Below, in pieces: positions 46,405 through 55,741 of a stretch of DNA of 64,000 bases. The notes beneath the pieces were generated by a model. The model ran no database searches. It was not told the DNA's origin and was given only the letters and a program-made list of their open reading frames with translations. A program made the position numbers and the translations under genes. This stretch comes from Sulfurospirillum diekertiae (GTDB lineage: Bacteria > Campylobacterota > Campylobacteria > Campylobacterales > Sulfurospirillaceae), in contig NZ_CP021416.1 of NCBI RefSeq assembly GCF_002162315.1, forward strand, positions 1,810,207 to 1,874,206. Reading direction: 5' to 3'. Numbering within the stretch: the stretch's first letter is position 1; every line of letters begins with the position of its first letter.

Positions 46405-48768
46405 TTAGGACTCCACCACTTCCATTCTATGGCTGTAAACATCTTTAATCGTGATGTCACTGCCATTTTCTTCATACTTCACCCAATACGTCACATTTTG
46501 AACCCTCAATCGTGCGAGAAAATCTGATGTTTCAGGGTTAAAAAACCGCTCTTTATGTATAAGAGAATTATCGATCACCTTTTCAACATCACTCAACAAA
46601 ATAAATCGCTTTTCCATCATTGCGGTGATTTCATCTGAAATATGCAGTGTAAAATCATACGTTGTGTCCATGGCACTCTCCTCTTCGTTCCATATCTCTT
46701 TAAGAAGTTGATGTTTGAGTCGTTTTCGATTGTTTTGTCGCTCAGAAAGTGTTGGCATTTTTTGAGGAGCATCTTCATCTTTCTCAATGCCATAAATAAG
46801 GTCTAAAATATGATATGCTCTTTTATTGCCTTTGACAATGGCATCTTTACACATCGCACAATACACCAAAATATCTTGTTTGCTCTCGTTAATACGGTCC
46901 TTCACAAAATCATCGGCTTGTTCAGGATTCGCATTTGAAACCAAACCACCATAGCCACAACATTTTGCTTTCTCTTTGGAATATTCAAGCTCTTCGATGG
47001 TATAGCCTAAGGTCTTAACGATGCTTCTGATACTATCATGTACTGCTGTATTATGTCTGCTCGCACACGCATCATGAATGCTCAAAACTCGCTTACCTTT
47101 TTTAATATCTGTCGTAGGCAAACCATATTTATCTAAAACTTCCCATAAAGAGATCGTCTTGATCATCGGTAGATATTTTTCAAAGGTAGAAGCGCAACTG
47201 GAACAGGCTAAGATAAACGTAGGCTCACCCATTTCTGTCCACACCTTGTGGATTTTTTCCACACTTTCTGGCATGAGATCAAGCCTTCCTGCCCAATCCG
47301 CAGGGGCACCACAACACCCTAAATAAAGACCAACATCGTTATCCGCATCTTTTGCTTTGATAATACCCACCACATGTTTATAAATCTCGCCAATCGTGTC
47401 TGTATGGGTTGCGCTTAGTTGACATCCTGGATAAAAGAGATAGCCCGTTTTTCCTGATCCCTTATACAAGCCTCTCGCATAGCCAGAAAAGGCAATTACA
47501 GGATAGTAAAAGAGATCTTTGGATTGTTCTTTACTGGGCTGTTTTCGAACCATTGAGAAGGAATCACTTTGGCTAAATTGCATATCTTTCAGTGCAAAAT
47601 CATGCGCTGAAAGTGGCATTTTCCCACGTTCTACCATGCTCAGTCTTGTGGCATGAATAATATCAGCCATCCCAATTCCGATGGGGCAGACTTCTTTACA
47701 CAAACCACACTCCGTACAAGAATTAATCATCGCATTGGCACTTCTGTTTCCTAGAACAATCCGTTCATTATGATTGATGCTTCTAATATATCTATCCGGT
47801 GTGATATTAAATCGTTGCATATGCGCACATGCCTTGATACACTCATCGCATTGGCATTTAAGGCATCTCTTGGCCTCTTCTATCGCTTCATGATCGGAGT
47901 AAATAAGCGATGTTTTCACTACTGTTTCAGCGGGTTTTACGGTATCGATTTTATATTTTAATTTCGTTTCAAAAACTCCTTCACGCTCACGAGAAGCGGT
48001 CATAGAGGTTTTTGAAATATAACGATCTATTGAGATAGCGGCACGTTTACCAGAACTTACAGAGCCGATAACCGAACGGGTATGAGCTTGAATTTTCCCG
48101 CCTATAAACAAGGGAAGCTCACCTACTTGAAGTGTATCAGGATGGATCGCGTATGCTTTATTCCAACACCCTGTTCCCAAATAAACAGCATCATATTTTT
48201 CAATATAATTTTGGAGATTTTCTTCTAATACTTCAGTATCATAGTAAACAGTAATACCTTTTTGTTGCATCACCAAAAGTTCTTCTTCTATGATGGCGGT
48301 TTCTAAACCTTTACCTTCATAATCCCAAAGGCATCCGCCTAAGCAGTTTGATTTTTCATAAATGCTGACTTTGTACCCTTTTTTATCCAGCTCAACCGCT
48401 GCAACACACCCACTTAACCCTCCACCAATGATGGCAACAGTACCTTTTGTCTTGGGTAAGATGAAAGTTTTTTTGGGTTTGATATACCCTAACTCAATGA
48501 CAGTTTTTTCAAGTTCGCTGATGCGTATGCTTCCTCCAACGTCTTTTCTGACACACGTTGCTTCACAAGGATGGTCACATATTTTTCCAATCAAACGGCT
48601 AAAAGGGATTTTAGCTTCCATGATTGTGTAAGCCCCAGCAAAATTACCTTTTTCAATTTCAGACACAAATGCAATCACATCCATATGAACCGGACACGAT
48701 GCAACGCATACGGGGGGTTCTGAATGAATACATTGATTGCTAATTTCCAATAATTTATCTAAATCCAT
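46405..48768 (-). CDS. FAD/NAD oxidoreductase with ferredoxin-like and CCG (HdrB-like) domains
   Basis: A 787-aa electron-transfer protein. N-terminal cysteines (CVASCPVHMDV, CDHPCEATCVRKDVGG) resemble the GltD-type cluster region; AIIGGGLSGCVAAVELDKKGY binds FAD. A middle block CLKCQCDECIKAC and CTECGLCKEVCPIG holds clusters. The C-terminal part has FYPGCQLSATHTD, YLGCCGAPADW, ACASRHN and KCCGYGG, the CCG pattern of heterodisulfide-reductase subunit B. ATG 48768 is preferred (AGGA upstream) over 48801. It probably carries electrons from the aldehyde oxidoreductase encoded just upstream. Confidence 0.87.
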   Translation of the reverse strand: MDLDKLLEISNQCIHSEPPVCVASCPVHMDVIAFVSEIEKGNFAGAYTIMEAKIPFSRLIGKICDHPCEATCVRKDVGGSIRISELEKTVIELGYIKPKKTFILPKTKGTVAIIGGGLSGCVAAVELDKKGYKVSIYEKSNCLGGCLWDYEGKGLETAIIEEELLVMQQKGITVYYDTEVLEENLQNYIEKYDAVYLGTGCWNKAYAIHPDTLQVGELPLFIGGKIQAHTRSVIGSVSSGKRAAISIDRYISKTSMTASREREGVFETKLKYKIDTVKPAETVVKTSLIYSDHEAIEEAKRCLKCQCDECIKACAHMQRFNITPDRYIRSINHNERIVLGNRSANAMINSCTECGLCKEVCPIGIGMADIIHATRLSMVERGKMPLSAHDFALKDMQFSQSDSFSMVRKQPSKEQSKDLFYYPVIAFSGYARGLYKGSGKTGYLFYPGCQLSATHTDTIGEIYKHVVGIIKAKDADNDVGLYLGCCGAPADWAGRLDLMPESVEKIHKVWTEMGEPTFILACSSCASTFEKYLPMIKTISLWEVLDKYGLPTTDIKKGKRVLSIHDACASRHNTAVHDSIRSIVKTLGYTIEELEYSKEKAKCCGYGGLVSNANPEQADDFVKDRINESKQDILVYCAMCKDAIVKGNKRAYHILDLIYGIEKDEDAPQKMPTLSERQNNRKRLKHQLLKEIWNEEESAMDTTYDFTLHISDEITAMMEKRFILLSDVEKVIDNSLIHKERFFNPETSDFLARLRVQNVTYWVKYEENGSDITIKDVYSHRMEVVES

Positions 48769-48806
48769 TCTTATATCCTCATAGTATCGCGTTAAAGGCA
48801 AATGAA

Positions 48807-48835
48807 TGTGTGAGATACAAAGAGTATCTCACACA
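48807..48835 (-). promoter_or_regulatory. Strong intercistronic hairpin between mop and its partner operon
   Basis: Perfect twelve-pair stem TGTGTGAGATAC / GTATCTCACACA with a five-base loop and no T run. It lies in the 94-base spacer after the aldehyde oxidoreductase stop. It could stabilise the upstream mRNA or reduce read-through so that the catalytic subunit exceeds its accessory proteins. Confidence 0.6.
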
Positions 48836-48862
48836 TCTTCTAATAAGCTTTTTCTAAAAAGA

Positions 48863-51586
48863 CTAATTAGCTAAAGCTTCCAACACTTTTTCTGGACGAG
48901 CTGGTAAGTGCGTAATTCTTGCACCACACGCATTGTAAATAGCATTAATAATGGCCGCATGTGGAGCTGCAAGAGGCATTTCACCTGCACCTGCAGAACC
49001 TAGTAAGCCGTTTGGTCTTTGGTATTCAGTATAGATAAGATCAAGATTATCGGGAACATCTTTGATTTTTGGAATACCACAGCCTGTTAGAGTTGTATGT
49101 TTTTTAAGATCATCAAAATCTTCGCTCAATGCAAGACCGATACCTTGAACGAGACCACCGTACATCTGTCCATCAACAACAAGTTTATTAATGATGGTTC
49201 CAACATCTGACGCTAACGTCATTTTCTCAACATTCGTTTTACCAGTTTTTGTATCGACCTCAACTTCAGCGATACAAACACCATACATATACGCTGCGAA
49301 TGGATTTCCTTGACCATCTGTTGGAGGTGTATCGGTACATGGTGCTGTCCATTTACCCATGTATTTAACCTCGCGACCCTCAGCGATCATCTCAGCATAA
49401 GTGCGATACGTTCCATCTGCTTTTTTCAATGCTTCAAGTAAATTTCTACATGCAACAACTGTAGCATTACCCGTTAAAACATTCGAACGACTTCCGCCAG
49501 CTGGTCCACTGTTTGGTGTTTTAGTCATATCGTTCAAAACCAAATCAATTTGGCTTGGTTTAAGATTCAAAGGTTTTAATGTTTCATGCGCAAAGGTTAA
49601 AGTCGCAACATCGGCACCTTGACCATGATCTTCCCATGAATTTCCTACTGTAACACCTTTTGCAGTAATCTCTGCCCATGCTTCAGAAGAGTCTGGGCCA
49701 TCTAAGCCACAACCATAAATGTTAGTAGAAACACCCACTCCGTATTTTTTACCAGCAACTGCGTTTGCATTCTTAGCAGCCGCTGTCTTTTTCGCTAATT
49801 CGTAAACAGGACGACTTTTATCAAAGAGTTCTTCTAAACAATAGACATCTGGCTGACAACTGGTTGGCGTTGTATCACCTGGTCTGTAAATATTTTTATA
49901 GCGGAATTCAAACGGATCCATACCAATTTTTTCAGCCAATTCGTCAATGAGCACCTCAGATGGGAACATAATCTCAGGAGAGCCATACCCACGGAATGCT
50001 GAACCCCAACCATGGTTGGTACAAACAGTGCGTCCATTACCACGAATGTTAGGAATCATATAACCCGCACAACCAAATTGGAAACCACGTTGTGTTAACA
50101 AGTCACCAAATTCTGAGTAAGGACCATGATCAACACTCCAATCAGATTCCAATGCTAAGAGTTTGCCTTCTTTGTTAGCAGCCAATTTCATTGTTGTCCA
50201 GAATGGAGAACGTTTACCTGTGTAGGTAATTTGTTGTTTCATATTGAACTCAAGGTAAACTGGTCTACCTGTAGCCATCGTTGCAACGCCCAATAATCCT
50301 TCCATTGTTGGACTAAATTTATAACCAAAAGTAGCCCCTGTATTGTTTTGGACGATATAAACATCTTCTGCTTTCATACCGACACCCTCAGCAATCATAA
50401 GTGCATGGAAGTGAAGTGCGATACTTTTTGAGTGAATAATGAGTTTTCCATCATCATCCACATAGGCAAAACCAACATCTGGCTCAAGAGGTAAGTGAGG
50501 TTGGCGTTGTGTATAGAAACTGTCTTCTACAACATAAGCAGCCTCTTTCATAATAGGCGCAGTTTCTGCCCCTTTACTAATGTGATTCGTAAAGTAAACA
50601 TTTGGAGTGCCTGGGTGAATCTCGATAGCATCACTTGCCATGGCATCAGGTGCATTCATGTAAGCAGGCAACACTTCGAGTTCTACTTTAACTTTATCAA
50701 CACCTTCGTGAGCCGCTTTTTCATTTTCAGCGAGAACAATAGCGATTGCGTCACCGTATTGGAAGATTTTGGTATCGTTTAAGATAGGACGATCTAGACC
50801 ATCACCTTTATTTGTAGGGAAAGCCAAACCGTTAATTCTGTTCGTTCCTTTAACATCTTTATAGGTTAAAACAGCAACAACACCAGGGACTTTTTTAGCT
50901 TCTTCAGTATCAATTGAGATAATATTTGCATGAGAAACTTCGGCTTGCACAATTTTTGCATGAAGGGTATTAACGGGAAGTTTTAAGCCTAAATCTGCTC
51001 CAAAGTCCCATGTTCCCGTAACTTTTGCCATAGCAGAAGGACGAATATAAGATGAGCCAACCAATGACGCACCTTCTGGTATTTTTTTCCAGAAATCTTT
51101 AATATCCAATTCGCCTCTCATGATTTTTGCTGCATCCATAACCGCATCAACAAGAGGTTTGTATCCTGTACAACGGCAGAGGTTTTTATTTTTTTGGAAC
51201 CAATCTCTGACTTCTTCACGTGTTGGGTTGTTGTTTTGCTCTAGAAGAACTTTAGCGGAGACGATGAAACCTGGTGTACAATAACCACATTGTGCTGCAC
51301 CATAGACCATCCAAGCAATTTGAAGTGGGTGAAGCTTGTCTTTAGTACCGACACCTTCAATGGTAATAATTTCATCATTGTCTTCAATCTTTTTCATCTT
51401 CGTAATACATGATCTAACAAGTTTACCATTAAGAATAACAGTACATGTACCACATTCACCACTGTTACAGCCTACTTTTGTACCTGTGAGCCCTAGTTGT
51501 TTTCGAAGCACATCAGATAATTTATCTTCTACGTCCGCAACCAAAGTCGTTTTCACGCCATTGATGATTAACATTTTCTTTAACAT
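48863..51586 (-). CDS. Aldehyde oxidoreductase / xanthine dehydrogenase-family molybdenum hydroxylase (Mop-like)
   Basis: Single-chain molybdenum hydroxylase of 907 aa, the same size as Desulfovibrio Mop. The plant-type 2Fe-2S domain has CNSGECGTCTVILNG, then CGYCTPGF and CRCTGYKP for the second cluster. The Moco-binding part includes GATFGYKFSPTMEG, a region resembling QxxxFG, and terminal GSAGAGEMPLAAPHAAIINA with the catalytic glutamate candidate. There is no FAD domain. ATG 51586 has AAGGGG upstream; the frame is open 21 codons further. Oxidises aldehydes or related substrates in the cytoplasm and is followed by its maturation genes. Confidence 0.93.
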   Translation of the reverse strand: MLKKMLIINGVKTTLVADVEDKLSDVLRKQLGLTGTKVGCNSGECGTCTVILNGKLVRSCITKMKKIEDNDEIITIEGVGTKDKLHPLQIAWMVYGAAQCGYCTPGFIVSAKVLLEQNNNPTREEVRDWFQKNKNLCRCTGYKPLVDAVMDAAKIMRGELDIKDFWKKIPEGASLVGSSYIRPSAMAKVTGTWDFGADLGLKLPVNTLHAKIVQAEVSHANIISIDTEEAKKVPGVVAVLTYKDVKGTNRINGLAFPTNKGDGLDRPILNDTKIFQYGDAIAIVLAENEKAAHEGVDKVKVELEVLPAYMNAPDAMASDAIEIHPGTPNVYFTNHISKGAETAPIMKEAAYVVEDSFYTQRQPHLPLEPDVGFAYVDDDGKLIIHSKSIALHFHALMIAEGVGMKAEDVYIVQNNTGATFGYKFSPTMEGLLGVATMATGRPVYLEFNMKQQITYTGKRSPFWTTMKLAANKEGKLLALESDWSVDHGPYSEFGDLLTQRGFQFGCAGYMIPNIRGNGRTVCTNHGWGSAFRGYGSPEIMFPSEVLIDELAEKIGMDPFEFRYKNIYRPGDTTPTSCQPDVYCLEELFDKSRPVYELAKKTAAAKNANAVAGKKYGVGVSTNIYGCGLDGPDSSEAWAEITAKGVTVGNSWEDHGQGADVATLTFAHETLKPLNLKPSQIDLVLNDMTKTPNSGPAGGSRSNVLTGNATVVACRNLLEALKKADGTYRTYAEMIAEGREVKYMGKWTAPCTDTPPTDGQGNPFAAYMYGVCIAEVEVDTKTGKTNVEKMTLASDVGTIINKLVVDGQMYGGLVQGIGLALSEDFDDLKKHTTLTGCGIPKIKDVPDNLDLIYTEYQRPNGLLGSAGAGEMPLAAPHAAIINAIYNACGARITHLPARPEKVLEALAN

Positions 51587-52059
51587 CTTTTTACCCCTTA
51601 AAATTAGTGTTACTCTATTACTAAATGCAACAATATGCGAAAAAAGCATATTGATATCTATAAGCTTTTTGAAAATCTCATTTAAATACCTATAATATGT
51701 ATTTTTTGCATATTACTAGATATGAACCGTCAAAAAACTCACCAATTTAAATTCACTATGAAGCACGTACATACACTGTATTACTCATGTTTTATAGAAT
51801 ATTTTTTTGGCCTCCCATAACCTACGTATTTTTTGTTGTCTTAACTATCACTGAAGATTATATACTAGTAATCTAGCATGAATATAGCAACAGTATCGAT
51901 TGCAAATATGCCTTATTGCAAACAGAAATTTGTGAGTAAATACGTAATCTCTTTACATGTAAAGCTTTTTTTTTGCAACTTCATCGCTTAAAGCAACTTT
52001 TTGAAAGCTACTATTGGGTATCTTTATTTTAAGGTCAAAACGGTGAAAGGAGACATTTT
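51587..52059. promoter_or_regulatory. Divergent control region between the mop operon and a two-component system
   Basis: This 473-base gene-free stretch is strongly A+T-rich. It holds two 21-base inverted repeats (51632-51652 and 51694-51714), direct repeats ATTGCAAA at 51899-51906 and 51915-51922 (16 bases apart), and an exact TTTACATGTAAA at 51952-51963 followed by a nine-T run. AAAGGAG lies before the kinase ATG at 52060. It probably contains promoters for both directions and sites for the OmpR-type regulator. Confidence 0.6.
51632..51714. repeat. Pair of 21-base AATATG/CATATT inverted repeats
   Basis: Both units have arms AATATG and CATATT with a nine-base middle (51632-51652 and 51694-51714); centres are 62 bases apart, close to six helical turns. 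The first begins 46 bases upstream of the mop ATG. Symmetry, shared arms and phased spacing suggest binding of a dimeric regulator. Confidence 0.5.
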
Positions 52060-53958
52060 ATGAAAACCTATAATTTTTGTTATGAAACAGGTTCTCTGCC
52101 AAGTATTATAGATTTTTCATTATTTGTCAATGAAAAAAATGTTTTAGTACAAATATTTTGTGGCCACGGTAAAGAAGTGTTAAAGTATACCAGTGACGTT
52201 ATCCTAAGTCATCTTCCAAACGCTATTTGTATAGGAACGACCACGGATGGAGAGATATACGGCGAGTCCATCACAACATTCAGAACCATTATCTCTATTA
52301 GTATTTTTGAGCATACCTTTATCAAGACAGCCTATGCACAAAATGATGATTCGTTTCAATGCGGTATGAAATTAGCATCGGATTTGATAACACCCAATAC
52401 AAAATTACTGATTCTTTTTTCTGACGGTACTCATATGAATGCCGAAGAGTTTTTGCAAGGTGTTGAAACCTTCGATTCAACCGTTCCTGTTTGTGGTGGT
52501 ATGGCAGGAGACAATGGAAAATTTGAACAAACCTATATTTCATCTCAACATACGCTCATAGGGGAAGGTGTGGTGGGAGTCTCTTTAAATTCTGATATTC
52601 TTCAAGTCGCAACGAATTATAAATTTGATTGGAAACCCATCGGACTAACACATATACTTACCAAGGTTCAAAATAATAGAGTTTACATGATCGATGATAT
52701 GAGAGCGACTGATTTTTATGATAAATACCTCGGCGGTAATTTTTCACAAACAGAATTTCCCCTTATCCTTGAAAAAAATAGCGTTACGATGGTAAGAGCT
52801 GTCATTGCAAAACATGAAGATGGAAGCCTTAGTTACAGTGGAAATCTCAATGAAGGAGATCAAGTCAGAATTGGTTTTGGCGATGCTGAATCTTTGATGC
52901 AAGACCCTATAGAATCCTTAGAAAATTTACAATCGATCAACACAGAAACATTTTTTATTTTCTCCTGTATGGCACGACGAAGATTTATGCCATTTCTTAT
53001 CAAACTGGGGATTGGATCTTTTGCACGAACGGCCACCACTTCAGGATTTTACACCTACTCTGAATTTTATCATCATGATGGTCACAATAAACTCCTGAAT
53101 CAAACACTGACCGTTGTTGCTTTAAGCGAATCAGAAGAAAGTCCTCTTCCTGCTAAACATACAAATACGGATATGAATAAAAAAGATACTTCTTATTTTA
53201 GAACTTTTAAAACGATTGAATCATTGACCCACTTAATTGAACAAAGTGCTCGTGATTATGAAGAGCAGTCCAAACGTTTAGAAAAGCAGATGAATTATTC
53301 TGAAAATCTTTTGGCATCCCATAGGCAATTTTTGCGTTATACCGTCCACGAAATGAATTCACCACTCAGTGTTATTATGGGCAATATCGAACTGCACGAG
53401 ATGGAATTTGGGAAAAGTGTTTACTTGGAAAATATCGAAGTTGCCGCTAAAAGTATTTTTTCAATGTATGATGATTTGAGTTATTTGGTTAAAAAAGACC
53501 ATATTCACTATATGAAGCAAAGGATTGATTTAGTTGACTATGTCCGCAGTCGCATTGATTTTTTTGCTCAAGTTGCAGACAAAGCAAAATCAATGTTTCT
53601 CTTTGAATCCAATTTGAGTCAGATATATATCTTTTTAAATGAGACAAAATTACAACGTATCATCGATAACAACCTCACCAATGCTATTAAATATACCTTT
53701 GAAAATGAACAGATTATTGTTTCATTGCATCAAGAGCATGATAATTGTCATTTTTTCATTGCATCACACTCACGAAAAATCCAAGAACCTGAAAAAATTT
53801 TTGAAGAATACTACAGGGAAGAACAATCACAAGAAGGCTTTGGATTGGGGCTCAATCTCGTCAGAAGAATTTGTAAGGAAGAAAATGTAAAAATAACACT
53901 GCATTCAAGTGAAAATATAACATCCTTTTCATATCAATTTAAAGTGCTAAACACATGA
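52060..53958 (+). CDS. FIST-domain sensor histidine kinase
   Basis: A 632-aa kinase with no membrane segment. The N-terminal half is a FIST plus FIST_C sensor (about residues 25-370: CIGTTTDGEIYGE, VCGGMAGDNGKF, SCMARRRFM), a family thought to bind small ligands such as amino acids. A coiled coil leads to HisKA with His430 in RYTVHEMNSPLSVIMGN, and HATPase with NNLTNAIKYTFE and GFGLGLNLVRRI. Its 3' end overlaps the regulator gene by 4 bases. It is divergent from the aldehyde oxidoreductase operon, its likely target. Confidence 0.9.
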   Translation: MKTYNFCYETGSLPSIIDFSLFVNEKNVLVQIFCGHGKEVLKYTSDVILSHLPNAICIGTTTDGEIYGESITTFRTIISISIFEHTFIKTAYAQNDDSFQCGMKLASDLITPNTKLLILFSDGTHMNAEEFLQGVETFDSTVPVCGGMAGDNGKFEQTYISSQHTLIGEGVVGVSLNSDILQVATNYKFDWKPIGLTHILTKVQNNRVYMIDDMRATDFYDKYLGGNFSQTEFPLILEKNSVTMVRAVIAKHEDGSLSYSGNLNEGDQVRIGFGDAESLMQDPIESLENLQSINTETFFIFSCMARRRFMPFLIKLGIGSFARTATTSGFYTYSEFYHHDGHNKLLNQTLTVVALSESEESPLPAKHTNTDMNKKDTSYFRTFKTIESLTHLIEQSARDYEEQSKRLEKQMNYSENLLASHRQFLRYTVHEMNSPLSVIMGNIELHEMEFGKSVYLENIEVAAKSIFSMYDDLSYLVKKDHIHYMKQRIDLVDYVRSRIDFFAQVADKAKSMFLFESNLSQIYIFLNETKLQRIIDNNLTNAIKYTFENEQIIVSLHQEHDNCHFFIASHSRKIQEPEKIFEEYYREEQSQEGFGLGLNLVRRICKEENVKITLHSSENITSFSYQFKVLNT

Positions 53959-54623
53959 AAATTTTACTCTTAGAAGATGATATTCTCTTAAATGAATCTA
54001 TCACAAAGTACCTTACAACCATTGGTCATGTCATCACTTCCGTAAGAGATGGCAATATCTGTCTTCAAATTTTAGAAAATGAAAAATTTGACTTGCTTGT
54101 TTTTGATATCAACGTACCCAATGTTGATGGATTAACAATCTTAGAAACACTGCATGCACACAAAAAAATAATGCCTGTTATTTTTATCTCAACGCTCATT
54201 GACATCGAAGATATATCACGAGCATTTGAACTTGGGTGTTACGATTATTTGAAAAAACCCTTTCATTTAAAAGAACTCAATCTAAGAATTGATAGAATTT
54301 CCAAAACCGCTAAAAAAGATATGCATCACAAAAGACTTTCCGCTTCTTACAGTTTTAATTGTGACACGATGACACTTTATTTTCACGAAGAACCACAAGT
54401 TCTATCCAAACGACAACTTCAAATTATCGAATTTTTAACTCGGAACCGTGGATTTGTTTGTGGCTTTGATATGTTTCGAGAAAATGTGTGGAATGATTTT
54501 GATATGGATGTCGATGATGCCACCATACGAACAGAAATCAACCGCCTAAAAAATAATTTGAAAGAAGATTTTATCATCAATATTAGAGGTATTGGTTACA
54601 TGATCAAAGTTCCTCCAGCGTAA
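53955..54623 (+). CDS. OmpR-family response regulator
   Basis: A 222-aa two-domain regulator. The receiver has LLLEDDILLNESI, phosphoacceptor in LLVFDINVPNVDG and lysine in DYLKKPFHL; the winged-helix DNA-binding domain (about 130-222) has LSKRQLQIIEFLTRN, VDDATIRTEINRLKNNL and IRGIGYMIK. Partner of the FIST kinase. OmpR-type proteins bind direct repeats, and repeats exist in the shared divergent region upstream of the mop operon. Confidence 0.93.
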   Translation: MKILLLEDDILLNESITKYLTTIGHVITSVRDGNICLQILENEKFDLLVFDINVPNVDGLTILETLHAHKKIMPVIFISTLIDIEDISRAFELGCYDYLKKPFHLKELNLRIDRISKTAKKDMHHKRLSASYSFNCDTMTLYFHEEPQVLSKRQLQIIEFLTRNRGFVCGFDMFRENVWNDFDMDVDDATIRTEINRLKNNLKEDFIINIRGIGYMIKVPPA

Positions 54624-54634
54624 AACATTCACCA

Positions 54635-54659
54635 AAGGGATTTACATGTAAAGCCTTTG
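54635..54659. terminator. Terminator-like hairpin centred on TTTACATGTAAA
   Basis: Imperfect palindrome with CAAAGG and CCTTTG outer arms around the exact dodecamer at 54641-54652, between the convergent regulator and MscS genes. Same construction as the 32-base palindrome at 39618-39649, with mismatches. Confidence 0.55.
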
Positions 54660-54678
54660 TCTCATAAAAAATCCAAAA

Positions 54679-55740
54679 TTACTCTGTGTTTTTATGAATA
54701 AAAAGTGTTTGAGTCGGGTAAGCAAATTCGATCCCTTCTTTGTCAAAGGCTTCAAATATCGCAAGATTGATTGACTGTTGAATATCCATATAAGTATTAT
54801 AATCCCCACCATTAACGAAGTAAACAAATTCAAACTTCAAACTTGAATCTCCATACGTTGAAAAATGTCCCCGATCATACGTTGTATTATCGATCATTGT
54901 AATGATCTCTTTGACGATGGTCGTTATTTTTTGAGCAACTCTGGCGCAATCTGATACGTCACACTCAATGCAAAAAACGACCCTTCGACTTTCCATTCTT
55001 TTATAATTATGCACACGTGAATTGGTCAAATCGGTATTAGAAAAAACCAGTTGTTCGCCACTGAGTGCGCGCATGCGTGTTGTTTTGATGCCGATGTGTT
55101 CGACAATACCTGACTTATCACCCACCATAATAAAATCACCCGTTTCAAAAGGTTTATCAAAAAAGATGACAAAATAACTAAAAAGATCCCCCAGCACTGC
55201 TTGAGCAGCTAAGGCAACGGCAATACCACCAATCCCAAGACCTGCGACGACGGCGGTTATTTTTACTCCAAGGTTATCCAAAAGAAACATGATGGCAATA
55301 ATCCAAATCGCAAAACTCACCAGCCCGCTAATTCCTTTGAGCTGATCTTTCTTTTGAATCGAATCATCGGACTTTTGTAAATAGCGTTGCAAACTATAAT
55401 GCGCGATGGCAATCACAATACGCACGGAAAACATCGTTAATAAAACGATCATCATCACATCAAGGATATGCTCTATTTTCGAGGACAATGTCAGGAATTT
55501 GAGTGACACATAAAAGATGGAAAAGTAAAAAATAGGAATAAAATAGCTTTCTATGACACGAATAAGTAAACCACTCACTTGTGTTGGAATCGCATTGATC
55601 CATATTTTAAGCTTTGCCAAAATGTAATGTTTCAAAATAAAAACAGACAACGTACCTAAAGTATAACCCCCTAATGCGAGGCAATAGTCCAAAAGGGTGT
55701 TTCCCATAAAGGTATAGTCTAAAAATGAATTGATCGTCAT
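54679..55740 (-). CDS. MscS-family mechanosensitive channel
   Basis: A 353-aa channel with about four to five helices. The pore helix and following beta domain are visible in VVAGLGIGGIAVALAAQAVLGDLFSYFVIFFDKPFETGDFI. The cytoplasmic domain includes FSNTDLTNSRVHNYKR and ends FAYPTQTLFI, as in MscS. It releases solutes on hypo-osmotic shock. ATG 55740 is taken as start; the frame is open further upstream but that part overlaps the preceding gene. It follows a glucosylglycerol-phosphate synthase-like gene after one base, a logical osmoadaptation pair. Confidence 0.88.
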   Translation of the reverse strand: MTINSFLDYTFMGNTLLDYCLALGGYTLGTLSVFILKHYILAKLKIWINAIPTQVSGLLIRVIESYFIPIFYFSIFYVSLKFLTLSSKIEHILDVMMIVLLTMFSVRIVIAIAHYSLQRYLQKSDDSIQKKDQLKGISGLVSFAIWIIAIMFLLDNLGVKITAVVAGLGIGGIAVALAAQAVLGDLFSYFVIFFDKPFETGDFIMVGDKSGIVEHIGIKTTRMRALSGEQLVFSNTDLTNSRVHNYKRMESRRVVFCIECDVSDCARVAQKITTIVKEIITMIDNTTYDRGHFSTYGDSSLKFEFVYFVNGGDYNTYMDIQQSINLAIFEAFDKEGIEFAYPTQTLFIHKNTE

Positions 55741-55741
55741 T

